From Podaxis mareebaensis (taxonomy: Eukaryota > Basidiomycota > Agaricomycetes > Agaricales > Agaricaceae), in the NCBI GenBank assembly GCA_018524725.1, contig JAEUWP010000223.1:1-11068 (forward strand): DNA of 11,068 nucleotides, read 5' to 3'. Position 1 is the stretch's first letter; each line of letters begins with the position of its first letter. The notes below the pieces were generated by a model, which ran no database searches, was not told the origin of the DNA, and saw nothing but the letters and a program-made list of their open reading frames with translations. Made by a program: the position numbers and the translations under genes. Below are positions 1-8,769 of the stretch, piece by piece.

Positions 1-1
1 C

Positions 2-1201
2 CCCATTAACTTCAAGACCTATCCCAGGTCCTACGCCCCATCCCCTTCCACCCAGAGGTCGTCTTACACTAAGGCTGCCTCAAACTCCCCCCTTCAACCT
101 GATGAGCTGCAAAAATATGCCGCTCTACAAAACCAATTCCCCAACATGTCGCCAGTCAACATCATCAATTTCCTTCGATCATCCGGGGACATTAAGTCAT
201 CCCCTCCTCCGTCCCCTAAGTCTCCCCCCCGCCCCTCCAACTCACCCAAGGCTACTCAAGGCCCTTCCTGCAAAAATGTTGTTGTTCCCTACAATGATAT
301 CTTTAAACCAATCCTCATCACTTCCCTCAATCTAGTGGTGAGAAACTGCAATAACGCCTTCTATCAAAAGGGCTTCTTACTCAAAGTCGAATCAGCCAAG
401 TCTAATGACCGGACTTTATGGCTTTCAACCAACCAAGTCACCACCAATGAAGAGCTCCTCATCATCAAGAAAGGCATCACGGATTCTAACCGGTCTGCGT
501 TTGCCACCCAGGAGATAAGGGATGCCATTGCTCCCTCTCTCCCCATGTCCAAATCATTCATCAAACTGATGAACCTTCCTTATTTCCAACCCGATGGCAC
601 CCCTCACAACTCCGACGACTTCAAGGAAGTCATCAAATCCTCTCCCTACCACAAGATAATCCAACATTTTGTCAATAAACCATGATTCCACTGCGTATCC
701 CCCCACTCCAACTTGGCTATCCTCTTCTTTGACCTCTGGGACTCCCAATCAGCCACCAGAGCCAAAAGCCTCATTAACCACACTCTTCTCTTCAAAAACC
801 GCATCTGCACCTTCCATGGTGCCTCCATGCAAACCGCCTCCCCTCTATGCAATCGCTGCTGGAGGTGGGGTCACCCCACTCATCTCTGCAGGGCGTGCAA
901 CCCCAGGTGCACCATTTGTGGAGACCCCCATCATACCGACAACCACCACTGCAACGGCTTCTGCTGCCATGGCAAACCCAGTCCCAACCCCTGCCCTCCC
1001 ACCCCTGCCAACATCACGGAGTGTCCACACGTAACCTCCTTCAACTGTCTTTCATGTGACTCTAAGGAGCATCACGTGAACTCAGACAAATGTCCGTTCT
1101 TCTGCCACCAATTCAATCAGGAATGGATCCTTAACAAGCTTCGGGATCTCAAAGCCGAAAAGAATTGGTGCAACTTCAACTCAGGCGCCGTTAATGTCTA
1201 A
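2..1201 (+). pseudogene. LINE ORF1, Gag-like RNA-binding protein, 5'-truncated by window, one internal stop
   Basis: ORF1 proteins of LINEs bind the element RNA and form the ribonucleoprotein. The frame is open from base 2, so the true start lies upstream. It starts Pro/Ser-rich (about bases 2-280) and continues into a globular part around the motif DLWDSQS (about 731-751). Three zinc knuckles follow: CX2CX4HX4C (848-889), a CX2C...HH...C variant (908-952) and CX2CX4HX6C (1046-1093), then a basic tail ending at TAA 1199-1201. A single in-frame TGA at 683-685 splits the frame; reading resumes at once in the same frame with coherent sequence, so it is a point mutation, plausibly CGA or TGG to TGA. 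The last codons overlap the ORF2 start. The RNA-binding role is family knowledge; the knuckles are seen directly. Confidence 0.9.
1194..1201 (+). promoter_or_regulatory. ORF1 stop / ORF2 start overlap (ATGTCTAA)
   Basis: The ORF2 ATG (1194-1196) lies 5 nt before the first base of the ORF1 TAA stop (1199-1201), in a different frame. The ORF2 frame is open on both sides and reaches the endonuclease domain. Overlap of this kind is used by several LINEs and viruses to translate the downstream frame by termination-reinitiation. That this one works this way is inference. Confidence 0.55.
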
Positions 1202-4200
1202 AGGACCTCTTAACCGCCCTGCTCCTTCTTCTATTTCTTCAATTCCTATTTTATTTTTCAACGTCCACTGATCCTCTTCCCTAGTCAAACTTCTTCTTAA
1301 CAACCCCTGTTTCAAAGACATTCTCATTTTATGTATACAGGAACCCCCTTTCGATGTCATTCACAATGTTCCGTCTACTGATGACTCTGAAGGAGTCCCC
1401 TACAAGGGCACACCTTACAATCCTAATTGGCGTATCTTCTTATCGAATGAAGACCGTCCAAGGACAGCCACCTTCATTCAATGCTCATGCAATTCCCTCA
1501 TGCCCACTTCGCATCCCAATATCATTTCCTCTCTGGACTTCCAACTTATTTCTTTCTCTTTTCCCCAAAAGATTTATTTTTTGAACTGTTACTTCGACCC
1601 TTCGGACGACTCCTCTATTTCTTTTCTCGAACAACACATCCCCTTCCTCCCTAAAGACCTTATATGCACTGGAGGAGATTTTAATTCCCATTCTCCTGAA
1701 TGGGATCCTCACATAACCCACCACAACGTGCGTGGTGACTTACTGACCGACATCATGAACTCTTTAGGTCTTACTCTTTCTACACCATCACAAAATAAAT
1801 ATACTCACATCCCTTATGATGGTAACAAACATCCGTCCATCATTGACCTGATTTTTATGATAGACAACCCCTCCCAAAGCCCAGTCCACCAAATCTGTGA
1901 CAACTGGCAATTCACATCCGACCACTGCCCACTCCTCACTTCCCTTCCCACCCCCTCCCCTTTCCGTCCCTTCATTGAAAAGCTCACCATCCCCCGTGAT
2001 TCAGAGGAGGAAGCCTCCTTCCTCTACTCTATAGGCATCCATCTTCAAAACATCCCTCCCACCTTCAACTCCCCTGAAGATGTCCACTCGTATGCCCAAG
2101 CTATGTCCTTAATCATCGACCAAGAATGGCAACACAATGCCAAACTCGTCAAAATCTGCACGCGATCCAAGCCATGGTGGAACCCATCATGCTCCACTGC
2201 CCTTAGAGCCTTCCAAGCTCACAAGTCCAAATCAAACTGGGCCAGATTCAGACGCACCACCTGAGTGGCCAAACACCTATTCTTCGACAAGAAGATCAAG
2301 GACATAGCTGAAGAAGATCGCCATCCCTGGGACTTGATGTCTTGGATCAGCAAACGTAACCTCCCCCCCTCTCAATCCATCTCCTACAATGGGAAGAGTT
2401 GTGATGAGCTAGATGACCTCTGGCACACTCTCAACTCTTCCTATAATTCTGCCTTGGAGCACCCAGTGGACTTAGACGCCATCAATTCCTTTGATGCCCA
2501 TCTGGAGCACCCGTGGTTTCCATTTTCCAAGGCTGAGCTATTTGATGCCCTTAACCCCTGTGCTAATGCCTCTGCCCTGGGCCCCGACCACATCTCGTGG
2601 GCTCACATCAAACACATTATGTCCAATGACATTTTCCTCACCAACTTCATCACATTCGCTTCAAAATGTGTTGAATTCTCTACTTGGCCGGAACACTTCA
2701 AAAACTCCATCTCTGTCATCATCCCAAAACCCAACAAGCCTCATTACTCTACCCTGAAAATGTTTCGTCCTATCGTACTCCTCAACACCCTCGGCAAACT
2801 CATCAAGAAGATGATATCCACTCGAATGCAATTTGAAGCGTTGCAATTCGATCTCATCCACCCCCTCCAATTTGGAGGTATCATCCAGTGCTCCACTGAA
2901 GACGCTGGTGTCTATGTCACCCATCTGGTCCACTCGGGCTGGAAACGCAAACTCAAGACTAGCATCATCGCCTTTGACGTTGTGCAATTCTTCCCATCCA
3001 CTAACCATCAGATCCTCACCTCCACATTACAACACCAAGGCTTCAATTCTCGACTTGTCTCTTTCTTTTCTGATTATTTAAGTAATTGTTTTACCACTTA
3101 TTCTTGGAACAATAACCTTTCTCCAAAATTTTCCACTTCTGTTGGCATCGGCCAAGGTTCCACTCTTTCCCCCATTCTCACAGCTTTATCCCTTTCCCCC
3201 TTTATGCATAAATTTTCCAATGACCCACATTGTAAAATAGTCTCTTTCGTCGACGATGGACTTATTATAGTTCAATCAGACTCTTTTAATACTAACTGCC
3301 ACCTTCTTTCACAGGTCTACAAAAACTGTGAAGACTACCTCCACTGCCTTGGTTTTGTCCTCGAAAGAGACAAAACCAAGGCTTTTCATTTTTCCAACCG
3401 CCCCTCCCATGAACCCAATCCTCCTGTCATCATCAACAACTCTCTCACCATCACTCCAAAACCTTTCCTCTGATACCTCGGCTTCTGGTTCGACAGAAGC
3501 CTCTCCTTTAAGGAACATGTCCAATTCTATTCCACCAAGGCTCTCTCCACTGTCCGATGCATGTGCATGCTCAGCAACTCCGTCTGCGGCCTCTCTCCCC
3601 TTCACAAGAGACTCCTTTACCAATCCTGTGTTGTTCCTATAGCGACATATGGATTCTGTCTCTGGTTCAACTGCAACACGAGATACCACAGACTCATCAA
3701 GTCCCTCCAGCGCATGCAACGTCAAGCTGCCTTATGGATCATGGGCGCATTCCGCACCACCCCTATGGGTGGGGTTGAGGCCATCACAGGTCTTATCCCC
3801 ATCCAACTTCATCTTTTCAAGCTTGCCAAGTGGTGTTCTCTCCGTTTTCATACCCTCCCTCCCTCCCATCCCCTCAAACTCCTCATGCGCAACATCAACC
3901 CATTAGACGTGTGTCAATCTAAGCAGCACTCAACAACGCTAGATTTTATTTCAGACACCCAACTGGTCATGGACCAGTTTCAGCATCTCCACCCCAGTGC
4001 CAAACCTGGCCAGCACTTGCTGGACTTGTTTAGCAATCAAATTAAATTTTTCGAGTGCCCTGACCCTTCGAAAGAAGGTGCCATGGTGCTTCATATTGCC
4101 AATGCATCCCATGCCTGAGATCTTGCCTTTTCTTCCCCTGTCTCTCTTCTTGTAGCCACAGACAGTTCCGTTCCTTCTAATTCTTCCCTTTCCGCTACTT

Positions 4201-5114
4201 CTGCTTTTCTGGTTTTCAACTCTTCTGATACAGACATTCTTTCTTCTGTGGTCCACCCCTGTGGGGAAGTGACCTCTTCTGACTCTGAATTGTACGCTCT
4301 CTGACTCGGCCTTTTTTCCTCTGTTTCTCACTCTCAACCCCTCAATATTTCCTCAATTGTAGTTTTCACGGACTCAATCTCATCTGCTAAACATCTATTT
4401 TCTTATAGACCCCACAGTGCGCACCCAGACTCCATCACAGTTGCCCCTCTCCTGCACTCCTGGCTCTCCTCCTCTTCTCTCAACCACATCCATTTCTGGT
4501 CCATTCCCTCATCCACAAAATAGTCTATTCATCACCAGGTGCACACCCTCGCCAAGTCTCTCCGTCTCCCCAATCCTCACCACCAACCCTTCCACACCTC
4601 CCTTGGGTTTGTTCGCAACCACTATACTCAAAAGTGCCTAACTCTATGGCACTGCCTCATGAACAACCCCACTCACTGCGGCCACTCATGGCTCCCCCTC
4701 GTTGATGGTGCAGAAAACCCTCTTCTCCCCAAGTATGCCAACAGCGGTACCTACCTTAAGTCAACCCTCGGGAAGAACACCCAACTATGTGCACACTTCA
4801 TGCGCTGCATTACCAACCACACACCCATTGGCACCTTCCAACAGCACTTCTTCCCTGGGCGTCACATCACCTCCTGCCCTTGCGGCAAACCTCTCGAGAT
4901 GCATGATCACATTCTCGACACCTGCCCCTGCTTTCGATATCCATATGGAGCCCATGACGGCTTCCATTGGATTATCCAGTTTTTAGACCAAAACCCCGCA
5001 GCCTTTTCATTCACTGACCAGATACAAGGACCCATCACCCAAGAGGAGTTTGCCACCCACCGCCTCAACTGCAGAGAGCAACTTGCAATAAATGGAGTCC
5101 TGGACGTACACTGA
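1194..5114 (+). pseudogene. LINE ORF2 polyprotein: endonuclease, reverse transcriptase, RNase H; six internal stops
   Basis: This polyprotein nicks the target, copies the RNA by target-primed reverse transcription and removes RNA. It spans 1,306 codons in a single frame. The AP-type endonuclease has QEP (Glu50), GGDFN (Asp162, Asn164), an Asp near 218 and SDH (242-244). The reverse transcriptase has FRPIVLLNTLGK from about 524, motif A Asp595, GIGQGSTLSP about 652-661 and FVDD at 685-688. RNase H shows TDSS (Asp990), Glu1032 and FTDS (Asp1060). A CXCX6HXHX4C motif sits at 1228-1244. Premature stops are TGA at codons 26, 357, 760, 975 and 1037, and TAG at 1110. Several sit where family members, as I recall them, carry Arg (codons 26, 760, 1037), fitting CGA-to-TGA. 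There is no frameshift, and the catalytic residues are all still there. The start is the ATG overlapping the ORF1 stop. The copy cannot make full-length protein unless stops are read through. Confidence 0.93.
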
Positions 5115-5369
5115 AGGTCTCCTTCCTTTCCTCTGTCTCATAGCTAGCTCCCCACTCCTACACCTCTTCTCCTTCTTTCTCTATTTCTCATTGTGTTAAG
5201 TTAGTTTGCGTTCTTTTCATATCATCCATATATAGAGTAACTTCCTCACTCTCCTATGTTTCTTACTCTCTCTTTCTTCATCTCTTTTCCTTCTCTCTAG
5301 TTTTGGTATTGGGACTGCTATTGTGCACCCGTTTGTAGTAGCTAGTTCTATTGCAATAAATGTCGATTT
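5115..5369 (+). other. LINE 3' UTR with polyadenylation signal
   Basis: This is 255 nt of pyrimidine-rich, non-coding sequence between the ORF2 stop and the poly(A) tail. AATAAA at 5355-5360 lies 9 nt before the A-run, a typical cleavage and polyadenylation signal. LINE reverse transcriptases usually recognise the 3' end of their own RNA, so this segment is the likely recognition region (family knowledge). Confidence 0.8.
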
Positions 5370-5394
5370 AAAAAAAAAAAAAAAAAAAAAAAAA
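5370..5394 (+). repeat. LINE poly(A) tail, 25 A
   Basis: An uninterrupted run of 25 A marks the 3' end of the LINE insertion. The last one or two A may belong to the target, because the matching sequence in the right inverted-repeat arm also supplies AA at this point. A pure, unmutated tail suggests a recent insertion. Confidence 0.9.
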
Positions 5395-5538
5395 GCAGCT
5401 AGTATAGCTACTGTATCAATAATGTGAACAGAGCAGATTATAGGCTTTAGATTAAGACTGCTACTCTGAGAATAGGCTGAACTTGGCTTCTGAACTTGGG
5501 AAATCAATGCAGTACAGTTTTCCTGCATAGGAGGTGTC
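5393..5538 (+). repeat. Left arm of a 146-nt inverted repeat
   Basis: The reverse complement of this arm matches 5835-5980 at 142 of 146 positions with no gap. All four differences are transitions. Its outer end is set by the LINE poly(A) tail, so the repeat may have been longer before the LINE arrived. On the minus strand it encodes nearly the same peptide as the right arm does on the plus strand, with Ala/Val and Ser/Asn changes. Confidence 0.95.
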
Positions 5539-5834
5539 AACTATGCCCTTGCTTTACTTGATGGAGCAGCATCAGCATGGCAACAAGATTATCTTTTGAT
5601 GCATGCTGATACACCCCAAATGAAAATAGGGACAGATCTAAACAATTTCAGCCATTTAGACAGTGAAAATAACATAGTAAATTAAGCAGACCCTCCCCAG
5701 TTACTGAACAAGGAAAAGAACATACCCAAAATGGAAGTAGCTACTCCACTACAACGGAGTAAGCCCAAGGTCAACCAGAGGAGCTGGCAAGACTGGTTAT
5801 CTAGTACTCCAGACTTACATCTGTGAACCAGAGG
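5539..5834. other. Loop between inverted-repeat arms
   Basis: This 296-nt spacer would form the loop of a hairpin. It holds the Gag-like motif (about 5536-5610) and one GTAGCTAC palindrome (5737-5744). No intron-like GT...AG pair with a clear branch point was recognised in it. Confidence 0.8.
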
Positions 5835-5980
5835 GACACCTCCTATGCAGGAAAACTGTACTGCATTGATTTCCCAAGTTCAGAAACCAAGTTCAGTCTA
5901 TTCTCAAAGTAACAGTCTTAATCTAAAGCCTATAATCTGCTCTGTTCACATTATTGATACAGTAGCTATACTAGCTGCTT
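5835..5980 (-). repeat. Right arm of the 146-nt inverted repeat
   Basis: This is the inverted partner of 5393-5538 at 97.3% identity. Its outer end runs on into unique sequence (ATCAGACTAC...), which gives the likely pre-insertion sequence on the far side of the LINE. The plus-strand frame beginning at ATG 5845 reads through the arm. Confidence 0.95.
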
Positions 5981-6128
5981 ATCAGACTACAGCTAAGATG
6001 TCTCTACCCAAAAGAAAAGATAGGAAAGCCCCAGGGCACCAGATGGCAGTGAGGTAGCTACTGCTCAGAGAAATCCCAGAGCACAATAATTCACATGTCT
6101 GAATGCACTGGAATGACTGGTTAGCTCT

Positions 6129-6303
6129 ACAAGATAAAGGAAACACATGGAATGGAGCTGGAATAACTCTTTACCAAGGAAAAACCTCGGTCACTTGGTA
6201 GCTACATCGGTCCAGACCTCCAAGATAAAGAAACCATGTGGTAGATGATGAAGATCACCCTTAAAAATCGATTATCTGAGCCCAGACCAGTTAACCATGT
6301 GGT
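6129..6303 (+). repeat. Short imperfect direct repeats
   Basis: ACAAGATAAAGGAAACACATGG (6129-6150) recurs in degraded form at about 6220-6241 (CCAAGATAAAGAAACCATGTGG). AACCATGTGGT occurs exactly at 6232-6242 and 6293-6303. Such short tandem-like copies are common near retrotransposon ends, but no function is shown. Confidence 0.5.
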
Positions 6304-6339
6304 CTTGGAGCCTACAGACAAGATAGCCCTGAGCTTTAA

Positions 6340-6960
6340 GGCTTAAACTTACTCCAGAAATATTTATCCAGTTTCCATATGGTCCCAAGCATTCTAGAAA
6401 CTATGTAACATGTGATTTTGTACCTTCCTAGTTTGTATCTCATCTGCAATATATAAACCCCCAGGCATGAGCTGGACAGGCAAGGAACCTGCTCCCAGCA
6501 GTGCATAAGGGATTGATCACTCAATTCTAAGTGCTAAGCAAGAGTTTAAAGTGTTTCTTCGGTCACAGACCAATAATAGACGCATTATAAGACACTCAGA
6601 ACTTCAGAAAGAATAGAGATACTTATAAAGACAAAGACTTCTCAGCTATTTGTGCTCTGCTAGCGAAGTAGCTACTTATGTCAAACTGACCACCTGGTGC
6701 TAAGAGAGCATTTCAAGTTGGCTGTTCTAAGGAAAAGAGTAGTCTAGTTCAGTTTAAGTTAGTATAAGTCAGTGAAGTTAGTCAGCCTTATAGTTTTATA
6801 GTCTTTCTCTTATAACACTGTGTGTAAAGGGCACAGCTGTTATAGAGGCCTTTAGTTTGAGCTTGTGATTGTTTAGGACAGTCCACTGAGCTCTATTTTG
6901 CTTTTGTATAACCCCAATCTCCTCTATTTTCTGTTCATTGTCCCCCAGAACTCATCTGAG
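6340..6960 (+). mobile_element. Possible solo or partial LTR with TATA box
   Basis: There is no open frame of note here. TATATAAA at 6450-6457 is followed by CCCCCAGGCATGAGC, a layout like the promoter part of fungal Ty3-type LTRs as I remember them. A run of AGTTCAGT / AGTTAGT / AGTCAGT units lies at about 6745-6790, similar to U5 segments. No second LTR, clear TG...CA ends, primer-binding site or target duplication could be found, so the boundaries are nominal. Confidence 0.25.
6450..6457 (+). promoter_or_regulatory. TATA box candidate
   Basis: TATATAAA sits in the LTR-like stretch, with no other strong TATA-type site near it on the same strand. Activity is not shown; the sequence is AT-rich, so a chance match is possible. 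Confidence 0.3.
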
Positions 6961-7294
6961 GACAGTAGTAGCTACTTAGCTGTATTTCATCGTTTTTGTA
7001 ACTACTACCTTTATTTCTACCCTCTACAGTGGTTTCATCTTCAAGTTTTCTTTGAATTGTGTCAATTTGTTGCTGATCTTGTTTTGAAAAATCTTCATAG
7101 AGGAAGCTTTCAGGTTGGACTCCTGCTTGTTTGAGTAGTCCAAATTCTGCTGAGTATTCTTTGTTGAGTCTTCTTTGGATTGAAGCTTCGAAGTAGTGGG
7201 GTCTGTTCCTTGTGTCTTTGTAATACCACTCTTTTGTTTTGGGATCTTTGAAGACTGTTCCTCTAGTTGGGCTTTCAAACTTGGTTGTTTTCAC
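6935..7294 (-). pseudogene. Unrecognised Lys/Glu/Gln-rich coding relic
   Basis: A minus-strand frame of 119 codons is open and ends at a TGA (6935-6937) after SSGGQ. It has no usable ATG near its left end (the first codon available is GTG, with a TAA three codons upstream), so it would be an internal exon or a fragment. It contains aromatic and charged stretches such as FKDPKTKEWYYKDTRNRPHY followed by a Gln/Asp-rich helix. A second minus-strand frame overlaps it at 7024-7278 (84 codons), so the reading frame is not certain. I do not recognise a family. The bases just past the stop (about 6906-6934, read on the minus strand) are purine-rich. It may be part of an old mobile element. Confidence 0.3.
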
Positions 7295-8436
7295 AATTTT
7301 GAATTATCCAGTTTGGCAACTTTATAATTTCACTTCTAATAAATTTCCTTCCCTTTCAATAACTGAGTATCCACAGCAATGCCCCTTCTCAGTGGTACTT
7401 TCAATGGAAATTTATATCCTGATAGATTATAGCTCTATCTAAGTGTAATCACTTCTTTATCATGAGTGTGACTCCCTTCACTCATCAAAATATCCTCCAG
7501 AGTCAAGGCTCCATCAAGGAATTTCCTCTAGATTGTGGGATTACAATCCTCAACTAATCTGCACTAGTTGGCAATGTGTGCCTACTCTCTTTCTAATGTT
7601 AGCTTCAGAAACTAGGACCCAAAACTAAACACTAGCTGCTCAAGTAGGGCTTCTTTCAGTGATCAATGCTGAGCAGCCAAGACAAGGTAATGACTCCATG
7701 CTACAGAGAAGGATTGTTTCTACTTAATGTTATAGTGAGGCTGCTTTGGTCCATAAAGAGGCCCGATATGTATCCGAAGATTGTATCAAAGGAGACTTCT
7801 TGTGTACTAACAGATAGATTACCTCTAAGCACTGACAGAGTCAACATGTCAAGATAACTATTACTTATAGTTGCACAATATGTCTACTCCTCAATAGAAA
7901 AGACTTAAGCAACTTAGAGAGCAATAGATATTATAGAGACAACTTAAATTGTATCACTTATTGTTGATAAAGACTTCTATTCAAGTCTCCACCTAACCAA
8001 GTAGAAACAATGCTCTCTACTTGTTAGTGTCAACAGCTTATATACCTATGGACAGTGTATCTAAATATATCTACATAGAACCTTCTGGAAGTCCTTCAGG
8101 TACTGAGGCTCGACTCAGAGATTAACTTGGAACAAAGGAAGCCTAATTCTACTAATAATAGTTTGATACAAAAACTTCTTTGAGAAAGAAGTCTTCTTTT
8201 CTAAGAATAGTATGAAAGCTTATCAATCTGTAAAAGTTGTACGACTTTTGATATTACATAAGCTTAGTCCTAGAAAGACATAGAAGTTGACAAACAAATC
8301 AAAGACTAAAGCTTTCAAGTAAAACAAGAGACAAATAGATTGAAAACATAAATAGTAAATGTATAGCAAACATTTACTAAGTTCATAACAGTTGATGAAG
8401 TTGGTGATAAACAGGAGGCATCTTGTAGCTCCTGTC
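7295..8436. other. AT-rich, CpG-poor stretch with no gene seen
   Basis: Only short frames occur (the longest seen are about 60-70 codons, of unbiased composition). No tRNA-like fold, tandem array or recognisable domain was found. It has four CpGs in 1.1 kb. It is best read as decayed repeat DNA. Confidence 0.6.
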
Positions 8437-8769
8437 ATGGTCACTTTGCCAGGATTTGAAAGAGCAATGAGCTCAATAGATCAACTTGCTGAAGTCAGGC
8501 TTGTTCAAGGCACTCATGTCTCCCTTTAATTGATGAAGGAAGATGTCCTAAATATATACATAAGAGTTAACCAGAATGTTATAGAAGGTCCCATGCAAGA
8601 AATGTACTGCTGGTTTGATGATCACCTGGAGAGTGTTAAAGACAGAAGTCTTGGTAGTCTCCTTACACCCAAAATGTTGCAAACAATGATGAAAGTTACT
8701 AACAGCATTGTTGAGCTCAGTAAAAGCATTGAGAGATTCAAGAGACATGATAAGAACAGAAGAGGATAG
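8437..8769 (+). pseudogene. Unrecognised coding relic, one internal stop
   Basis: One frame runs from ATG 8437 to TAG 8767-8769 with a single TAA at 8530-8532, giving about 110 codons. The composition is protein-like: a helical stretch ending in Lys/Arg (SIVELSKSIERFKRHDKN). The part after the stop has 78 uninterrupted codons. All arginines use AGA/AGG, as expected with no CpG in the region. An opposite-strand frame of similar length (8548-8787) exists, so the sense is uncertain. I do not recognise the family; it may be a remnant of a longer transposon protein. Confidence 0.3.

Larger units (their letters stand above)
1..5394 (+). mobile_element. Non-LTR (LINE) retrotransposon, Tad1/I-like, 5' end outside window
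   Basis: This is one continuous LINE in + orientation: ORF1 with three CCHC knuckles, an 8-nt-overlapping ORF2 with endonuclease, reverse transcriptase, RNase H and a C-terminal Cys/His motif, a 3' UTR with AATAAA, and a 25-nt poly(A) tail. The domain order fits RNase H-bearing LINE clades (Tad1/I group); the exact clade is inference. ORF1 is open from base 2, so the 5' UTR and 5' junction lie left of the window and no target-site duplication can be assessed. Seven premature stops and no frameshift mark it as a dead but young copy. The sense strand is strongly C-rich and G-poor, with regular CpGs, unlike everything to its right. The element ends directly against the left arm of an inverted repeat. 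Confidence 0.93.
5533..6057 (+). pseudogene. Possible LTR-retrotransposon Gag relic, broken by two stops
   Basis: One plus-strand frame runs from 5533 to TAG at 6055-6057 with internal stops at 5683-5685 (TAA) and 5824-5826 (TGA). The first part, in the hairpin loop, contains NYALALLDGAASAWQQDYLL. This resembles the conserved 'ALSLL.G.A..W...Y' stretch of fungal Ty3-type Gag proteins as I know them. The last part (5845-6057, in and beyond the right arm) is a 70-residue open stretch of unknown identity ending in a Lys/Arg-rich tail. No zinc knuckle, protease or polymerase was found nearby. The Gag call rests on one short motif; the frame continuity across arm and loop may be chance. Confidence 0.35.
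5737..6975. repeat. Five dispersed copies of the palindrome GTAGCTAC
   Basis: Copies lie at 5737-5744, 6054-6061, 6198-6205, 6668-6675 and 6968-6975. Flanking bases are partly shared (RGTAGCTACT in four of five; the copy at 6668 extends to AAGTAGCTACTT). I saw no copy elsewhere in the window. The role is unknown: protein-binding sites, insertion scars and chance are all possible. Confidence 0.6.

Noticed and set aside
683..4304. TGA used as a sense codon (alternative code or selenocysteine) because the LINE contains six in-frame TGA
   Set aside because: ORF2 itself ends in TGA, one further internal stop is TAG, and the TGA sites sit where Arg or Trp fits the family with single transitions. 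Decay is the simpler explanation.
102..4967. Many minus-strand and alternate-frame open stretches inside the LINE
   Set aside because: They overlap recognisable ORF1/ORF2 domains and have no family features of their own; they arise from the C-rich, stop-poor composition.
5217..5540. Minus-strand frame of 107 codons across the LINE tail
   Set aside because: It runs through the poly(A) tail (read as poly-Phe) and joins arm sequence to LINE 3' UTR, so it is an insertion artefact.
5393..5980. Inverted repeat as a result of LINE twin priming
   Set aside because: Twin priming inverts LINE sequence; both arms here are non-LINE sequence.
5393..5980. Inverted repeat as terminal repeats of a MITE or DNA transposon
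   Set aside because: No target-site duplication can be seen (the left flank is the LINE tail), and the arms carry coding-like sequence. Not excluded, but unsupported.
6898..7134. Plus-strand frame rich in Leu, Phe and Tyr, looking like a membrane protein
   Set aside because: It is the complement of the Lys/Glu/Gln-rich minus-strand frame, which produces hydrophobic residues on the other strand.
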